A stretch of 40,997 nt of DNA from NCBI RefSeq assembly GCF_007489285.1, contig NZ_VLIY01000026.1:2323-43319 (forward strand). The letters are read 5' to 3'. This DNA comes from Skermania sp. ID1734 (GTDB lineage Bacteria; Actinomycetota; Actinomycetes; Mycobacteriales; Mycobacteriaceae). The notes beneath the pieces are model-generated. The model was given only the letters and a program-made list of their open reading frames with translations, was not told where the DNA came from and searched no databases. Shown here one piece after another: positions 1 to 7,561 of this stretch; positions within the stretch are counted from its first letter, which is position 1, and every line of letters begins with the position of its first letter. The position numbers and the translations under genes are program-made.

Positions 1-312
1 CGGAATCGCCGGCATCACGAAACCGACAACCACACCATCGCTTTCCACCAACCGACACGGCCACGCCGACCGCGACAACAACTCCATCCCCGCCGAAAAC
101 GGCAACGACTCCAAATACGCCGGCATCGCCTCCAACACCGACACATCCAACCCCGCCCGCACATCCGCGCGATACTCCTTGAACACCAACGACGACGCAT
201 ACTGCATCCGCACCGCCGGCGCCGAAAACACCACCCCCTGCCCACCAGCAGCCAACCGAGACAACCCACCCAACTGCGAAACAGCAAGCCGCGCTGGCGA
301 TGCGGTGGTCAT
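1..312 (-). CDS. Atypical Ser/Thr protein kinase, N-terminal part (cut by window edge)
   Basis: The reading frame starts at ATG 312-310 and stays open for 104 codons to the left edge, so only the N-lobe is visible. It has a glycine-rich loop (AAGGQGVVFS, about residues 21-30) and a VFKEY motif whose Lys45 should be the ATP-binding lysine. By eye it is a close paralogue of the N-terminus of the kinase at 7562-9592, with the same order of motifs (LEAMP-YLESLPF, GMELLSR, AWPCRLVE, GFVMPAI). Its ATG overlaps the stop of the upstream gene in an ATGA arrangement, so translation is probably coupled. It is the last visible gene of the vWA, PP2C and NTF2-like operon and presumably phosphorylates proteins that the phosphatase reverses. 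Codon use is odd: 11 of 12 leucines are TTG and only about 7 of 104 codons end in C, unlike the neighbours. The catalytic loop lies outside the window, so activity cannot be judged. Confidence 0.82.
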   Translation of the reverse strand, partial: MTTASPARLAVSQLGGLSRLAAGGQGVVFSAPAVRMQYASSLVFKEYRADVRAGLDVSVLEAMPAYLESLPFSAGMELLSRSAWPCRLVESDGVVVGFVMPAIP

Positions 313-848
313 GACACAGCCGAATCTGTGATCAGCCGCTGCCCATCCACGTCGTGAACCTCGAGCCAGCGAATCTCGTCCTGTGTCGTCCCATCCCTGC
401 GTGAGTACTCAAGATCGGCGCTGACGCTCGTCGCGTCACGAGGCTGAACGCTGCGAACCGTTACGGATGCGACCGAACCCCACCATTGGAGGTACTCCGA
501 GAATCCGCCCCCTTTGGCTTGCAGACTCCCGGCCAGCATCGGCCAGGCCTGCTCAGGGGCGGAAGGCAGTAGCGCGTAATAGCTTTCGACGAATGCTCGC
601 ATGTCGGTAAAGGCCAGCGACCGCGCTGCGGGGACCGCATCGCGAGGCACGTCGTTGTCCCGCTGAGTCGGGGCAGCCACCGAAACTGTTGTCGTACTGG
701 CGGGATTTTGCGTGCCCTGCCGCAAGCCGAGAACCCAAGCAATTGATATTGCACCGGCGATCGCGAGTACTACCGCACCACCGATCACCGCCATGAGAGC
801 AAAACGCGGCCCCCCATTGTGCGATGTAACCCCCTGATCGTCATGCAT
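309..848 (-). CDS. Single-pass membrane protein with NTF2-like extracytoplasmic domain
   Basis: This 179-residue protein has a short cytoplasmic N-terminus, one hydrophobic segment (about residues 18-41), a Thr/Pro/Ala-rich linker and a C-terminal domain of about 100 residues. That domain contains FVESYYALLP, EQAWPML, EYLQWWGSV and a final IRWLEV strand. This is the pattern of NTF2-like or SnoaL-like domains attached to actinobacterial Ser/Thr kinases, where they often sit outside the membrane. I chose ATG 848 because it overlaps the end of the PP2C gene by 8 bp, whereas longer in-frame starts would run deep into PP2C. The gene's own stop overlaps the kinase start. In many actinobacterial kinases such a domain is fused to the kinase; here it is a separate gene beside it, so I infer that it is a sensory or scaffold subunit of the same pathway. 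No catalytic residues are evident. Confidence 0.75.
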   Translation of the reverse strand: MHDDQGVTSHNGGPRFALMAVIGGAVVLAIAGAISIAWVLGLRQGTQNPASTTTVSVAAPTQRDNDVPRDAVPAARSLAFTDMRAFVESYYALLPSAPEQAWPMLAGSLQAKGGGFSEYLQWWGSVASVTVRSVQPRDATSVSADLEYSRRDGTTQDEIRWLEVHDVDGQRLITDSAVS

Positions 849-1848
849 CACGGTGACTGGATGGTTCGTGTTTGTAGGCGAGCGGGCCGACCGCGACGAG
901 AGTCCGGTCGTCATCAAATGTCTCGCGGGAGAAATCCACCGCATGCACGAACTCGAGTAACGAGGGCGGCCGATGCAAGACGTGCGCAAACATTCGGCCC
1001 ACATCGCCCTCGCCACCACCCAAGGGGTCTCCGATACCGTCGGTCCCGACGAGCAGCACCTCTCCCGGATAGATGGTCGTACGAACGGGCTCAACGGTTT
1101 CGGGGACCCGAGGCAGTCCGGAAACCGCCGAGGATGTGATTCCGCCTTCTCCGTCTGCCTTGCCTCCGGTCACCGGCATGAACGCACCCTCCGAGAGGAT
1201 CCATACCGCTGAGTCGCCGACCCCGACGATGTGTGCGGTAGTTGACCCCCGGCCGTCGGGTTCCAATACCGCGCAGGTCAGCGTTGTCGCGAGGATCTTT
1301 TCCACTTCGGTGGGATCCGGTGACTTGTGGCCAAGTATCGATGCGCCCTGCTCGATCAGCGCCCACGCGCAGCTTTGCACGAAGGCGGTCCAGTCTGTGT
1401 CGTGAAGGTTTTCCGGCAACTTGGCATCTAGCCACTGACACGCGTACCGCACGACGGTAGATGCCGCGATATGAGATTGCGTAGCACCCGAAACACCGTC
1501 TGCCACAGCTACGATCAGTTGCTGACCATCACTGCGTAGGGCCAATGCAAAGTCGTCTTGGCGCGGAGCTCCGTTGTACCGATGCAGGTATCCACGCACC
1601 GACGCTCCCCGTACCGTGTAGTACCGGTTAGACCAACCGTCGAGCACGGAGTCGGGCCGGTACTGCGAAGTGCGATACTTCGCCGCGACTTCTTTCGGCT
1701 CGAACGCAGGCGTCGGCTTCCCGACAATTATTGGCTGGTTCGACTGCCAGCCCAGTCGTGCCGGATCCGGTTTGAGCGGTGCCTGTTCGATTGGTGGTGA
1801 ACCGTCGACCCGGGAAGGGCCGCGAAAATGGAAGCCGTGCCGACCCAT
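841..1848 (-). CDS. PP2C-family serine/threonine protein phosphatase
   Basis: This 335-residue protein has the metal-binding motifs of PPM/PP2C phosphatases in order: RQDDF near residue 97, VADGVSG with Asp117, GVGDSAVW with Asp212, GTDGIGD with Asp270 and a C-terminal DDDRT around residues 312-316. Members remove phosphate from Ser/Thr using two Mn or Mg ions and usually act in the cytoplasm. No membrane segment is seen. The first 95 residues form a poorly conserved extension that includes LGWQSNQPIIVG. The ATG follows directly after the TAG stop of the vWA gene with no spacer, and the 3' end overlaps the next gene by 8 bp, so the genes are one operon. The expected job is to reverse phosphorylation by the kinase at the operon's end, possibly on the vWA protein. 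Family assignment is firm; the substrate is inferred. Confidence 0.9.
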   Translation of the reverse strand: MGRHGFHFRGPSRVDGSPPIEQAPLKPDPARLGWQSNQPIIVGKPTPAFEPKEVAAKYRTSQYRPDSVLDGWSNRYYTVRGASVRGYLHRYNGAPRQDDFALALRSDGQQLIVAVADGVSGATQSHIAASTVVRYACQWLDAKLPENLHDTDWTAFVQSCAWALIEQGASILGHKSPDPTEVEKILATTLTCAVLEPDGRGSTTAHIVGVGDSAVWILSEGAFMPVTGGKADGEGGITSSAVSGLPRVPETVEPVRTTIYPGEVLLVGTDGIGDPLGGGEGDVGRMFAHVLHRPPSLLEFVHAVDFSRETFDDDRTLVAVGPLAYKHEPSSHRDA

Positions 1849-2652
1849 CTACACAGTGTCCACGGCCAGCGACAGGAATCCCTCGGGCTTCTCGAATTGC
1901 AGCGATGCGCTCCCGCTCGCCAACGCTTGTCCCGAGTTGATGACCGATTGCGTGAGTGCAGTAATGAATTGCGAGATGGCAATCCCGGTGTCGGTTCCCG
2001 ATGCTGACATAAACGCATACTGCGGATTAGTGGCCACCCGTTGAACGACCACGCCATCGGCCCGCCCGATTCCGAACGCGAGAATGTTCGGCCGCGCGCT
2101 GATACCAAGAAGTTGCGCGTGCGCGGCTTCCCAGCCGTCACCGTGGTTTGGCGCGCCATCGGTCAAGAAGAAGACCGCCGGCCGATTCACCAGATAACCT
2201 TCGTTCTTCAAATGCGCTATGTCGCTGGGTATCTGCTGCATCAGCGCCTCGAACGCCGCCCGAAACGACGTTGTGCCGCGCGCCGTCAGCGTCGGCATGA
2301 CCTCGAGGTAGCGCAAGTCCGTCGGCGGCAGGTGACAACGGGCGCCGTCGGAGAATCCGATGACACAGAACCGCACTTTCGATGCGGCCATCGACTCGCT
2401 TTGCAGCGTGTCGAGCAGACTCAGCAGACCAGCGTTCAGGTCACCGACGTTGCGGGCCATCGATGATGACTCGTCCGCAACGAAGTACACCGGAAGAATG
2501 GTTCCGCGCGGTTCCAAATCGGGCAACCAGAGTTGCCAGCCGTCCGGCACAGGCCAGGCTGGGTCCGGTTTCCAGTCCGGCGGCGGATTCCATCCCGGTG
2601 GCGGCGCCGGCCAATTCGGTGGCGGATTAAAGCGCACGATCCGTGCCCCCAT
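1849..2652 (-). CDS. von Willebrand factor A domain protein (TerY-like)
   Basis: This 267-residue protein starts with a Pro/Trp-rich stretch (about residues 8-44, repeated PPxW units ending in GWQLW) followed by a vWA domain. The metal-ion-dependent adhesion site is intact: ADESSSM supplies Asp60, Ser62 and Ser64, TARGTTSF the threonine, and FLTDGAP the later Asp165. No signal peptide is seen, so it is probably cytoplasmic. TerY-like vWA proteins occur with a PP2C phosphatase and a protein kinase in the TerY-P triad linked to stress responses, and that combination is what follows downstream. This is the promoter-proximal gene of the operon. The ATG at 2652 has no clear Shine-Dalgarno sequence. 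The Pro/Trp-rich segment is an actinobacterial linker type that may bind partner proteins. Distinguishing true TerY orthology from a generic vWA protein needs a tree. Confidence 0.85.
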   Translation of the reverse strand: MGARIVRFNPPPNWPAPPPGWNPPPDWKPDPAWPVPDGWQLWLPDLEPRGTILPVYFVADESSSMARNVGDLNAGLLSLLDTLQSESMAASKVRFCVIGFSDGARCHLPPTDLRYLEVMPTLTARGTTSFRAAFEALMQQIPSDIAHLKNEGYLVNRPAVFFLTDGAPNHGDGWEAAHAQLLGISARPNILAFGIGRADGVVVQRVATNPQYAFMSASGTDTGIAISQFITALTQSVINSGQALASGSASLQFEKPEGFLSLAVDTV

Positions 2653-2789
2653 TCGTGAGAAGTGCCCGAGCAGTCGATGAGTTTATAGTTCGACGAACCG
2701 ATCCGGTGTCATTCAAATGGGGGATAGAGATCGGGCGTCATTCGATTGGCTGACACTTTCGCGCACTGTTACGCGGCACAATTGCGCGT

Positions 2790-3650
2790 GTGAGTGCACC
2801 AATGGGTTACCAGTACGCCGCCCAACCGGTCCGTCCGTCGGGCGGGACCGCGATCACCGCGGGCGTGCTGTCGATCCTCGCTGGACTTTCCTCCTTCCTG
2901 GGCGTTGTTGTGCTGGGGATTCAGTTGTCGGAAGGTTTCGGCGACGACTTCAGTTCCATGTTTCCGGGGTCCGGCTGGTGGAAACCATGGGTAATTGGCG
3001 CCGAAATAAGCACCGCGGTTGCCGGAATATTGCTGTTTATCGGCGGCATCAATTTGCTGCGAGGGAAGAATGCAGGACGCGTCCTCGTCGTTCTCGGTGC
3101 CCTGGTCACCATCGGTCGCCTCGTGGCAACGGTAATCGCCGCAAAACAGTATTCGTCGCAGTTCGAATCGACGTTCGCCTATCCCGGTGCACGGGACGAT
3201 TACGAGTCGTTTGTTCAGCTGCCAATCGCGCTGACGTTCGGATTGATGGCGGTTCCCGCGCTCATCGTCCTGCTCGCCCTCCTCCCGCCGACCCGCCGCT
3301 ATTGCACGACCCCGCGTCTGCAATACGGCTACGCGCCGATGGCTGCCCAGCCCGTTATGCCGGCCTACTGTCCGCCGTCAGCGGCTACTGCGCAGATGGG
3401 CACGCCGGGCTACAACCCGACCTTCCCCATGGCGCCGGTACATGCCACTGGCTATACACCTGCCACTCCGGTCGCCGCCCCGACGCAAGGCTACGTTCCG
3501 GCCGCAACCCAACAACCGCCGGTCGGAAACAGCGCACCCACGCCAGGCCCGTACGTCGTAGCTCAGCCGGCCACACCTAAGCGTCAAACCCAGTCGGCGC
3601 CAAAGCGTGCCAGCCCGAATGTTCCATCCGACTGGTGGGGCAATTCGTAA
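2790..3650 (+). CDS. Four-helix membrane protein with Pro/Gln/Tyr-rich C-terminal tail
   Basis: I do not recognise a named family. The 286-residue protein has a short N-terminus rich in Tyr and Pro, four predicted membrane helices (about residues 21-45, 66-90, 97-118 and 144-166) and a tail of about 115 residues rich in Pro, Ala, Thr, Gln and Tyr that ends in DWWGNS. Such low-complexity tails on small membrane proteins are common in Actinobacteria. I took the GTG at 2790; ATG 2802 is an alternative that would shorten the protein by four residues. It is transcribed away from the vWA operon with a 137 bp gap between the starts, so the two may share a control region. A functional link to the kinase operon is possible but rests only on position. 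Confidence 0.75.
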   Translation: MSAPMGYQYAAQPVRPSGGTAITAGVLSILAGLSSFLGVVVLGIQLSEGFGDDFSSMFPGSGWWKPWVIGAEISTAVAGILLFIGGINLLRGKNAGRVLVVLGALVTIGRLVATVIAAKQYSSQFESTFAYPGARDDYESFVQLPIALTFGLMAVPALIVLLALLPPTRRYCTTPRLQYGYAPMAAQPVMPAYCPPSAATAQMGTPGYNPTFPMAPVHATGYTPATPVAAPTQGYVPAATQQPPVGNSAPTPGPYVVAQPATPKRQTQSAPKRASPNVPSDWWGNS

Positions 3651-3673
3651 CGATCCGTCGTACTACAGCACCG

Positions 3674-4956
3674 CTACCCGCGCTGCACCGCCGCCGCATG
3701 GTCGAGCGACCGATCACTTTCGGCGCACCCGGGGTGAACTTCGGCTGCTGCCGGCAACCGGAGCCGCGCGCTACCCTTCGGCCGCCCGAACCGCCGCATT
3801 ATCGGGGTGTCCACCCAGCGGTAGATGGCCGCCGCAAGAATTACCGATACACCGAAAATGGCACTCGCCCAAGCTAGCCAGCCGAAAAACCCATACTGGT
3901 GTCCACCGATGAAGACTCGGGTTATCAAGACCATGACCGGAAACTGGATCATGTAGAAGGCGAATGACACCTTCCCCAGCCACACCAACGGTGGCGTCGA
4001 ATTCAGCCCGGAAATACCCGCGAGATCCCGGGCCGCGAGCGTCGCGATAACCGCCGCCATCGGACCGACCAGCAGCGCCGACATTTTGAAATTGATAGGC
4101 ACCAGCCACGTCGCGCCGTACGCAACGGCCAGCGCTGCCAGCGCGGTCGCAAGCCGCACATTTGGCCACCGGCCCTGGCTGACCAATCGAGCAGTGCAGA
4201 CCCCGACATAAAACTCCGGCAGCCGCGACAGCGGAAAGGTATAGCTCAGCCAGTACGACGGCGAAACCGGAATATCGTTCTGCGCGAACCACTGCGGTGA
4301 CGCGTGGATTTCAGAGTGCGGCGAGACATCACCCGGCAGCAATCGGGGAACGAAGATGTTGGCGATGCCCTTCGGCCCTTCGGCCAGCAAGAAAAAGCCG
4401 GTGTGCATGGCGAGTATCAGCACGACGAGCCCGCCCATCGCCCACCACAGCGCGGGCCCATTGATTCGCCGCACCAGTGGCATCGCGAGCGGAAAGCTCA
4501 GGTAGAACAGCATTTCCGCGCACAACGACCACGCCGGAACGTTCAGTCCGCCGACCGTCGTCCACTTCGGCACCCACGTGTGGACGAGCAGCGCATTGGG
4601 CAACCACAGCACTATCCGCGATACTGGAACGGCGGCGACGACCACGAACATGGCCGCCGCGACCAAGTGCGTCGGATAAATCTTCAAGATGCGCCGCCGG
4701 TAGAACCAGAGCACCGGGCGATCGGATCGATACGACCATTGGATGACGAACCCAGACAACACAAAGAAGAACGTGACGCCTGCCGCGCCCAACTGCATTG
4801 GCACGAACCAGTGAATGGCGCGGAACAGTTCCGATTTCTGAACGGATAGACCGGCAGGAAAACCAACGAATGCAACGCGAACACTGCAAGGGCGGCCCAC
4901 CAGCGCGCGCCCGTGATCGACGGCAGATCGCTGTGCCGCAGTTGGCCGGAGGTCAT
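3674..4956 (-). pseudogene. Acyltransferase-3 family membrane protein, broken by a 1-bp frameshift
   Basis: Acyltransferase-3 (OafA/YrhL-type) enzymes move acyl groups onto sugars or lipids at the membrane. The conserved start of the family (LPSITGARWWAALAVF, then HSLVFLPVYPF) lies in one frame beginning at ATG 4956. The continuation (QKSELFRAIHWFVPMQLG, then FFFVLSGF and WFYRRRILKIYP) lies in another frame that runs to the TAG at 3674. The two join exactly at plus-strand 4840/4841 if one base is restored: the minus strand reads TATCCGTTCAGAAA where TATCCGTTCCAGAAA would give YPFQK. The active-site His expected in the AVFALHSLVF segment is thus separated from the rest. After the break there are about ten hydrophobic segments and no other damage is visible. 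The start is 5 bp after the stop of the SGNH hydrolase gene, so the two form one unit. It may be a recent true pseudogene, a phase-variable site or a sequencing error. Confidence 0.82.
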
Positions 4957-4961
4957 CTCAA

Positions 4962-5855
4962 CTACAGCGCGAACTGGCGCTTCATAGCGGCCGCGACCAC
5001 GCCGTTGCCGAAGGGCGTCGGATGCAACGGCGCACCGACCGTCAACGAGTCGAGGCTCGTGAGCCCCCCGATCCACGGTTCCGGCGAGCACGACTCGTGG
5101 CCGGCTGTGACCGCGCGCGCGTTGAAGTAGTCGATGCCCAGGATGCGTGCCGCGTCACGTTGCGCCGCATCCAGTGCGTCGAGAAATGCGAGATAGGCCT
5201 GCGCGCGTGGCTGTACGACGTGCCCGATAACCGCGACATCCCAACAAGCAGTGTTTCCGGGGCGCGCGAAAATCGCCGGATAGCCGACGAACACTACGCG
5301 CGCATGCGGCGCGAAATACCGGACGTAATCGATCACGGTGCGCACCCGCTCGGCGTAACCAGCGCTAGTCACGGCACGAAAGTCCGGCACGCGAGCTTGT
5401 CCGACCGCGTCGAAGTCGCAACCACGGACGGGATCCATGAGGCAATCGAAAGAAGGAAAGGCCCGCGCCGACGAACCCCAGGCGTCATTGAACCCTAGCT
5501 GAATCAGAACGGCTCGCGTCCCCGGACCGAGGAAAGGGGCCGCCGCGCGCGCCTGTTGTAACAACGTCCAGCCAGTACCGGTGTCTATCGCCGCACCATT
5601 GCAGGAAAAATCCTGGAATGCCGGCGTTCCGGCGATCCCCATATCGGCTGCCAATTGACCGGGCCACGACGTTGGGGGATGCATGCAATTTCCACCGAGC
5701 GGTTCACTGAGCGGCGCAGTGGCAGTGAAGGAATCCCCGAGCGTGATCACCGCCGCGCCGGGTGCCGGGTCAGCAGCAGCGGGACCAGAGATGCCCACGG
5801 AAACGACAAGGCCGACCATCGCCGCCAAAGCTAATCGAACACTAGGTTTGTGCAT
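4962..5855 (-). CDS. Secreted SGNH/GDSL-family hydrolase
   Basis: This protein of about 297 residues has a signal peptide (MHKPSVRLALAAMVG, then a hydrophobic run to GPAAADP) followed by the SGNH blocks. Block I is LGDSFTA with nucleophile Ser42, a mid-block is LGFNDAWG, and the C-terminal His is in PLHPTPFG. SGNH hydrolases cleave ester bonds in lipids or acylated sugars, and some act as acetyltransferases. Six or more cysteines in the mature part suggest disulfides. I chose ATG 5855 because the signal peptide begins there; ATG 5873 and a longer start at 5930 are open. The acyltransferase-3 gene begins 5 bp downstream. SGNH and acyltransferase-3 domains are often fused or paired in enzymes that O-acylate envelope glycans, such as OatA-like proteins, so a role in cell-wall or glycolipid acylation is a reasonable inference. 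Confidence 0.85.
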   Translation of the reverse strand: MHKPSVRLALAAMVGLVVSVGISGPAAADPAPGAAVITLGDSFTATAPLSEPLGGNCMHPPTSWPGQLAADMGIAGTPAFQDFSCNGAAIDTGTGWTLLQQARAAAPFLGPGTRAVLIQLGFNDAWGSSARAFPSFDCLMDPVRGCDFDAVGQARVPDFRAVTSAGYAERVRTVIDYVRYFAPHARVVFVGYPAIFARPGNTACWDVAVIGHVVQPRAQAYLAFLDALDAAQRDAARILGIDYFNARAVTAGHESCSPEPWIGGLTSLDSLTVGAPLHPTPFGNGVVAAAMKRQFAL

Positions 5856-6018
5856 ATATTCCGTGGGCCTCATTTCCGCTCGCTCCGCCGGACCAAAGAG
5901 CAAGTATGCATAGCGCGCCCTCGTCCACATATCCGTCGAACGGAGGACATTCGGCTCGGAAATAGGCGCTCTATCACGTGCTAGCGTTTCCCAGTTGCGT
6001 TCGGAAAGGAGCCGGGAA

Positions 6019-6369
6019 ATGCGGTTTCAGAAGGCATTCGTTGGCCTGATGGGGTTCAACGTTCTGGTTGTCGGCGCGTGCGGCACGAACGACTCGCCGA
6101 ACACTGGGCCATCGTCGACCACGCGCACCACAACCACCGCGCCACCAGCGCCGACGGCCACTGCCTTCACGGCGACCACTGCCTCCCCGACCCGGGTGAC
6201 CTCCGAAAGCCCCAGCACTACCGCAGAACCCGCCCCCGCCACGCAAGAGGCCCCAGCCGCTGTCGCCCCACCCGCGCAACCCGCGCCGCAGCCACGTCAG
6301 GCACCGACCCCGGCGCAAAAGCCACCGACGCTGCCCGATCCCGGATTCGCGCCGCACGCGGGCTACTGA
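6019..6369 (+). CDS. Small Thr/Pro/Ala-rich putative lipoprotein
   Basis: The 116-residue product begins MRFQK, has a hydrophobic stretch and then VVGAC, which fits a lipobox with the acylated cysteine at about residue 21. The rest is low complexity, rich in Thr, Pro and Ala (TTRTTTTAPP, PAQPAPQPRQ), and ends in PDPGFAPHAGY. No catalytic domain is present; such proteins are usually surface-exposed, flexible and glycosylatable. ATG 6019 is preceded by AAAGGAG at good spacing. The 3' end overlaps the end of the convergent serine hydrolase gene by 7 bp. Function unknown. Confidence 0.7.
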   Translation: MRFQKAFVGLMGFNVLVVGACGTNDSPNTGPSSTTRTTTTAPPAPTATAFTATTASPTRVTSESPSTTAEPAPATQEAPAAVAPPAQPAPQPRQAPTPAQKPPTLPDPGFAPHAGY

Positions 6370-7556
6370 GGCTGCAAAGCGCCATAGATTTCCTTCGCGA
6401 TCTCATTGGCCGGACGGACACCGGTGGGCCCGTCGCGCATATCACAGAGCACAATAATTGTCGTGTCGGTCGCCGGGTCATAGCCCATGAACGACTGATA
6501 GCCGGGAATGGCGCCGTCATGGCCGTAGAGCGGCCCGAACGCCATCAGACCGAGCCCGTAGGCGGGCACCGCGGCGGGATTTTCCGGGTCGGTGGAATGT
6601 GCGCTCGCCACGCGCAGTTCCTGGAGGTTCTTGTCGTGGAGCAACGTGCCCTGCACCAGCGCTTTGGCATAAATTGCCAAGTCGGAGGCAGTCGAGATAA
6701 CCGCTCCAGCCGACCAGATCCAGGAGGGGTTCAACGCTGTCACGTCGTCCGGCCGAATCAGTCCCAGTTTTGCCGCGCGTGCCTGCGCGGGCGGCAGAAC
6801 CGGCGAGATCCGCGCCTGCGAATTTGTGCCGTACAAATAGCCGTGCACAAAGGGGCTTTGCAATGACACGTCGTCGGGTCCGGGAAAGGACGTCTGACGT
6901 AACTGGAGCGGCTGGAAGACGCGGGTACGCAAAAGCGTCCCGATGTCCTCGGCGGTTATTTTTTGCAGGATCAACGCCAAGACAACGGTATTGGTATTGG
7001 TGTAGCGGTAGCCTTTGTTTGGCTTGAAATAGGGCTTCGAGGATTCCCCCAGTTCAGCGAGGTCTTCGGGATCCCAGACATGGCCGGGATCATCATCGAG
7101 CGTCCGGTTGAAGTCTTCGTCCTCGGTGTAGCTGAACAGCCCGCTGCGCATATCCAGCAATTCACGGATGGTGATGTTTTGGCCGTTGGGCGTATCGGGA
7201 AGATATTCCGAGACCGCGTCATCGAGTCCGATCTTGCCTTCCTCGACCAGCTGCAACGCGACTGTGGCCACCATTGTTTTGGTAATGCTGCCGACCCGGA
7301 AATGGTCGTCGACGGTGGGCGCAGTCTTGTCATCGAGCGCGCGGCCGCCGGACACCACGTGCCACGACGACGCGCCCTTGTGCACCGACACGACCACGGC
7401 GGGCACCAGTGTCGTCTCCCGCACGCGATGCACGATCTCGGTGAGAGTCGTCTGAATATCGTGCTGCGGCGCCTGCTGCACCGGAGCTTGATCACCCGAC
7501 GCACACGCCGTCAACGAAACGGCCACTGACAACGAGAGCGCGACAAGCGATTTCAT
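6363..7556 (-). CDS. Beta-lactamase-related serine hydrolase, lipoprotein
   Basis: This 397-residue protein belongs to the class C beta-lactamase / penicillin-binding-protein-like family. The lipobox SLTAC (Cys18) follows a signal sequence, so it should be a lipid-anchored envelope protein. The catalytic motifs are present: SITK with Ser90 and Lys93, YTN at residues 185-187 and HDG in a YGHDGAIPGYQS segment near the C-terminus. Related enzymes hydrolyse D-Ala-D-Ala peptides, esters or beta-lactams; which of these applies cannot be read from the sequence. I chose ATG 7556, which begins the signal peptide and lies 5 bp after the stop of the kinase/propeller gene, so the two are almost certainly co-transcribed. 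Longer in-frame starts would overlap the kinase gene and spoil the signal peptide. It converges on the small lipoprotein gene with a 7 bp overlap. Confidence 0.88.
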   Translation of the reverse strand: MKSLVALSLSVAVSLTACASGDQAPVQQAPQHDIQTTLTEIVHRVRETTLVPAVVVSVHKGASSWHVVSGGRALDDKTAPTVDDHFRVGSITKTMVATVALQLVEEGKIGLDDAVSEYLPDTPNGQNITIRELLDMRSGLFSYTEDEDFNRTLDDDPGHVWDPEDLAELGESSKPYFKPNKGYRYTNTNTVVLALILQKITAEDIGTLLRTRVFQPLQLRQTSFPGPDDVSLQSPFVHGYLYGTNSQARISPVLPPAQARAAKLGLIRPDDVTALNPSWIWSAGAVISTASDLAIYAKALVQGTLLHDKNLQELRVASAHSTDPENPAAVPAYGLGLMAFGPLYGHDGAIPGYQSFMGYDPATDTTIIVLCDMRDGPTGVRPANEIAKEIYGALQPQ

Positions 7557-7561
7557 GTCCT

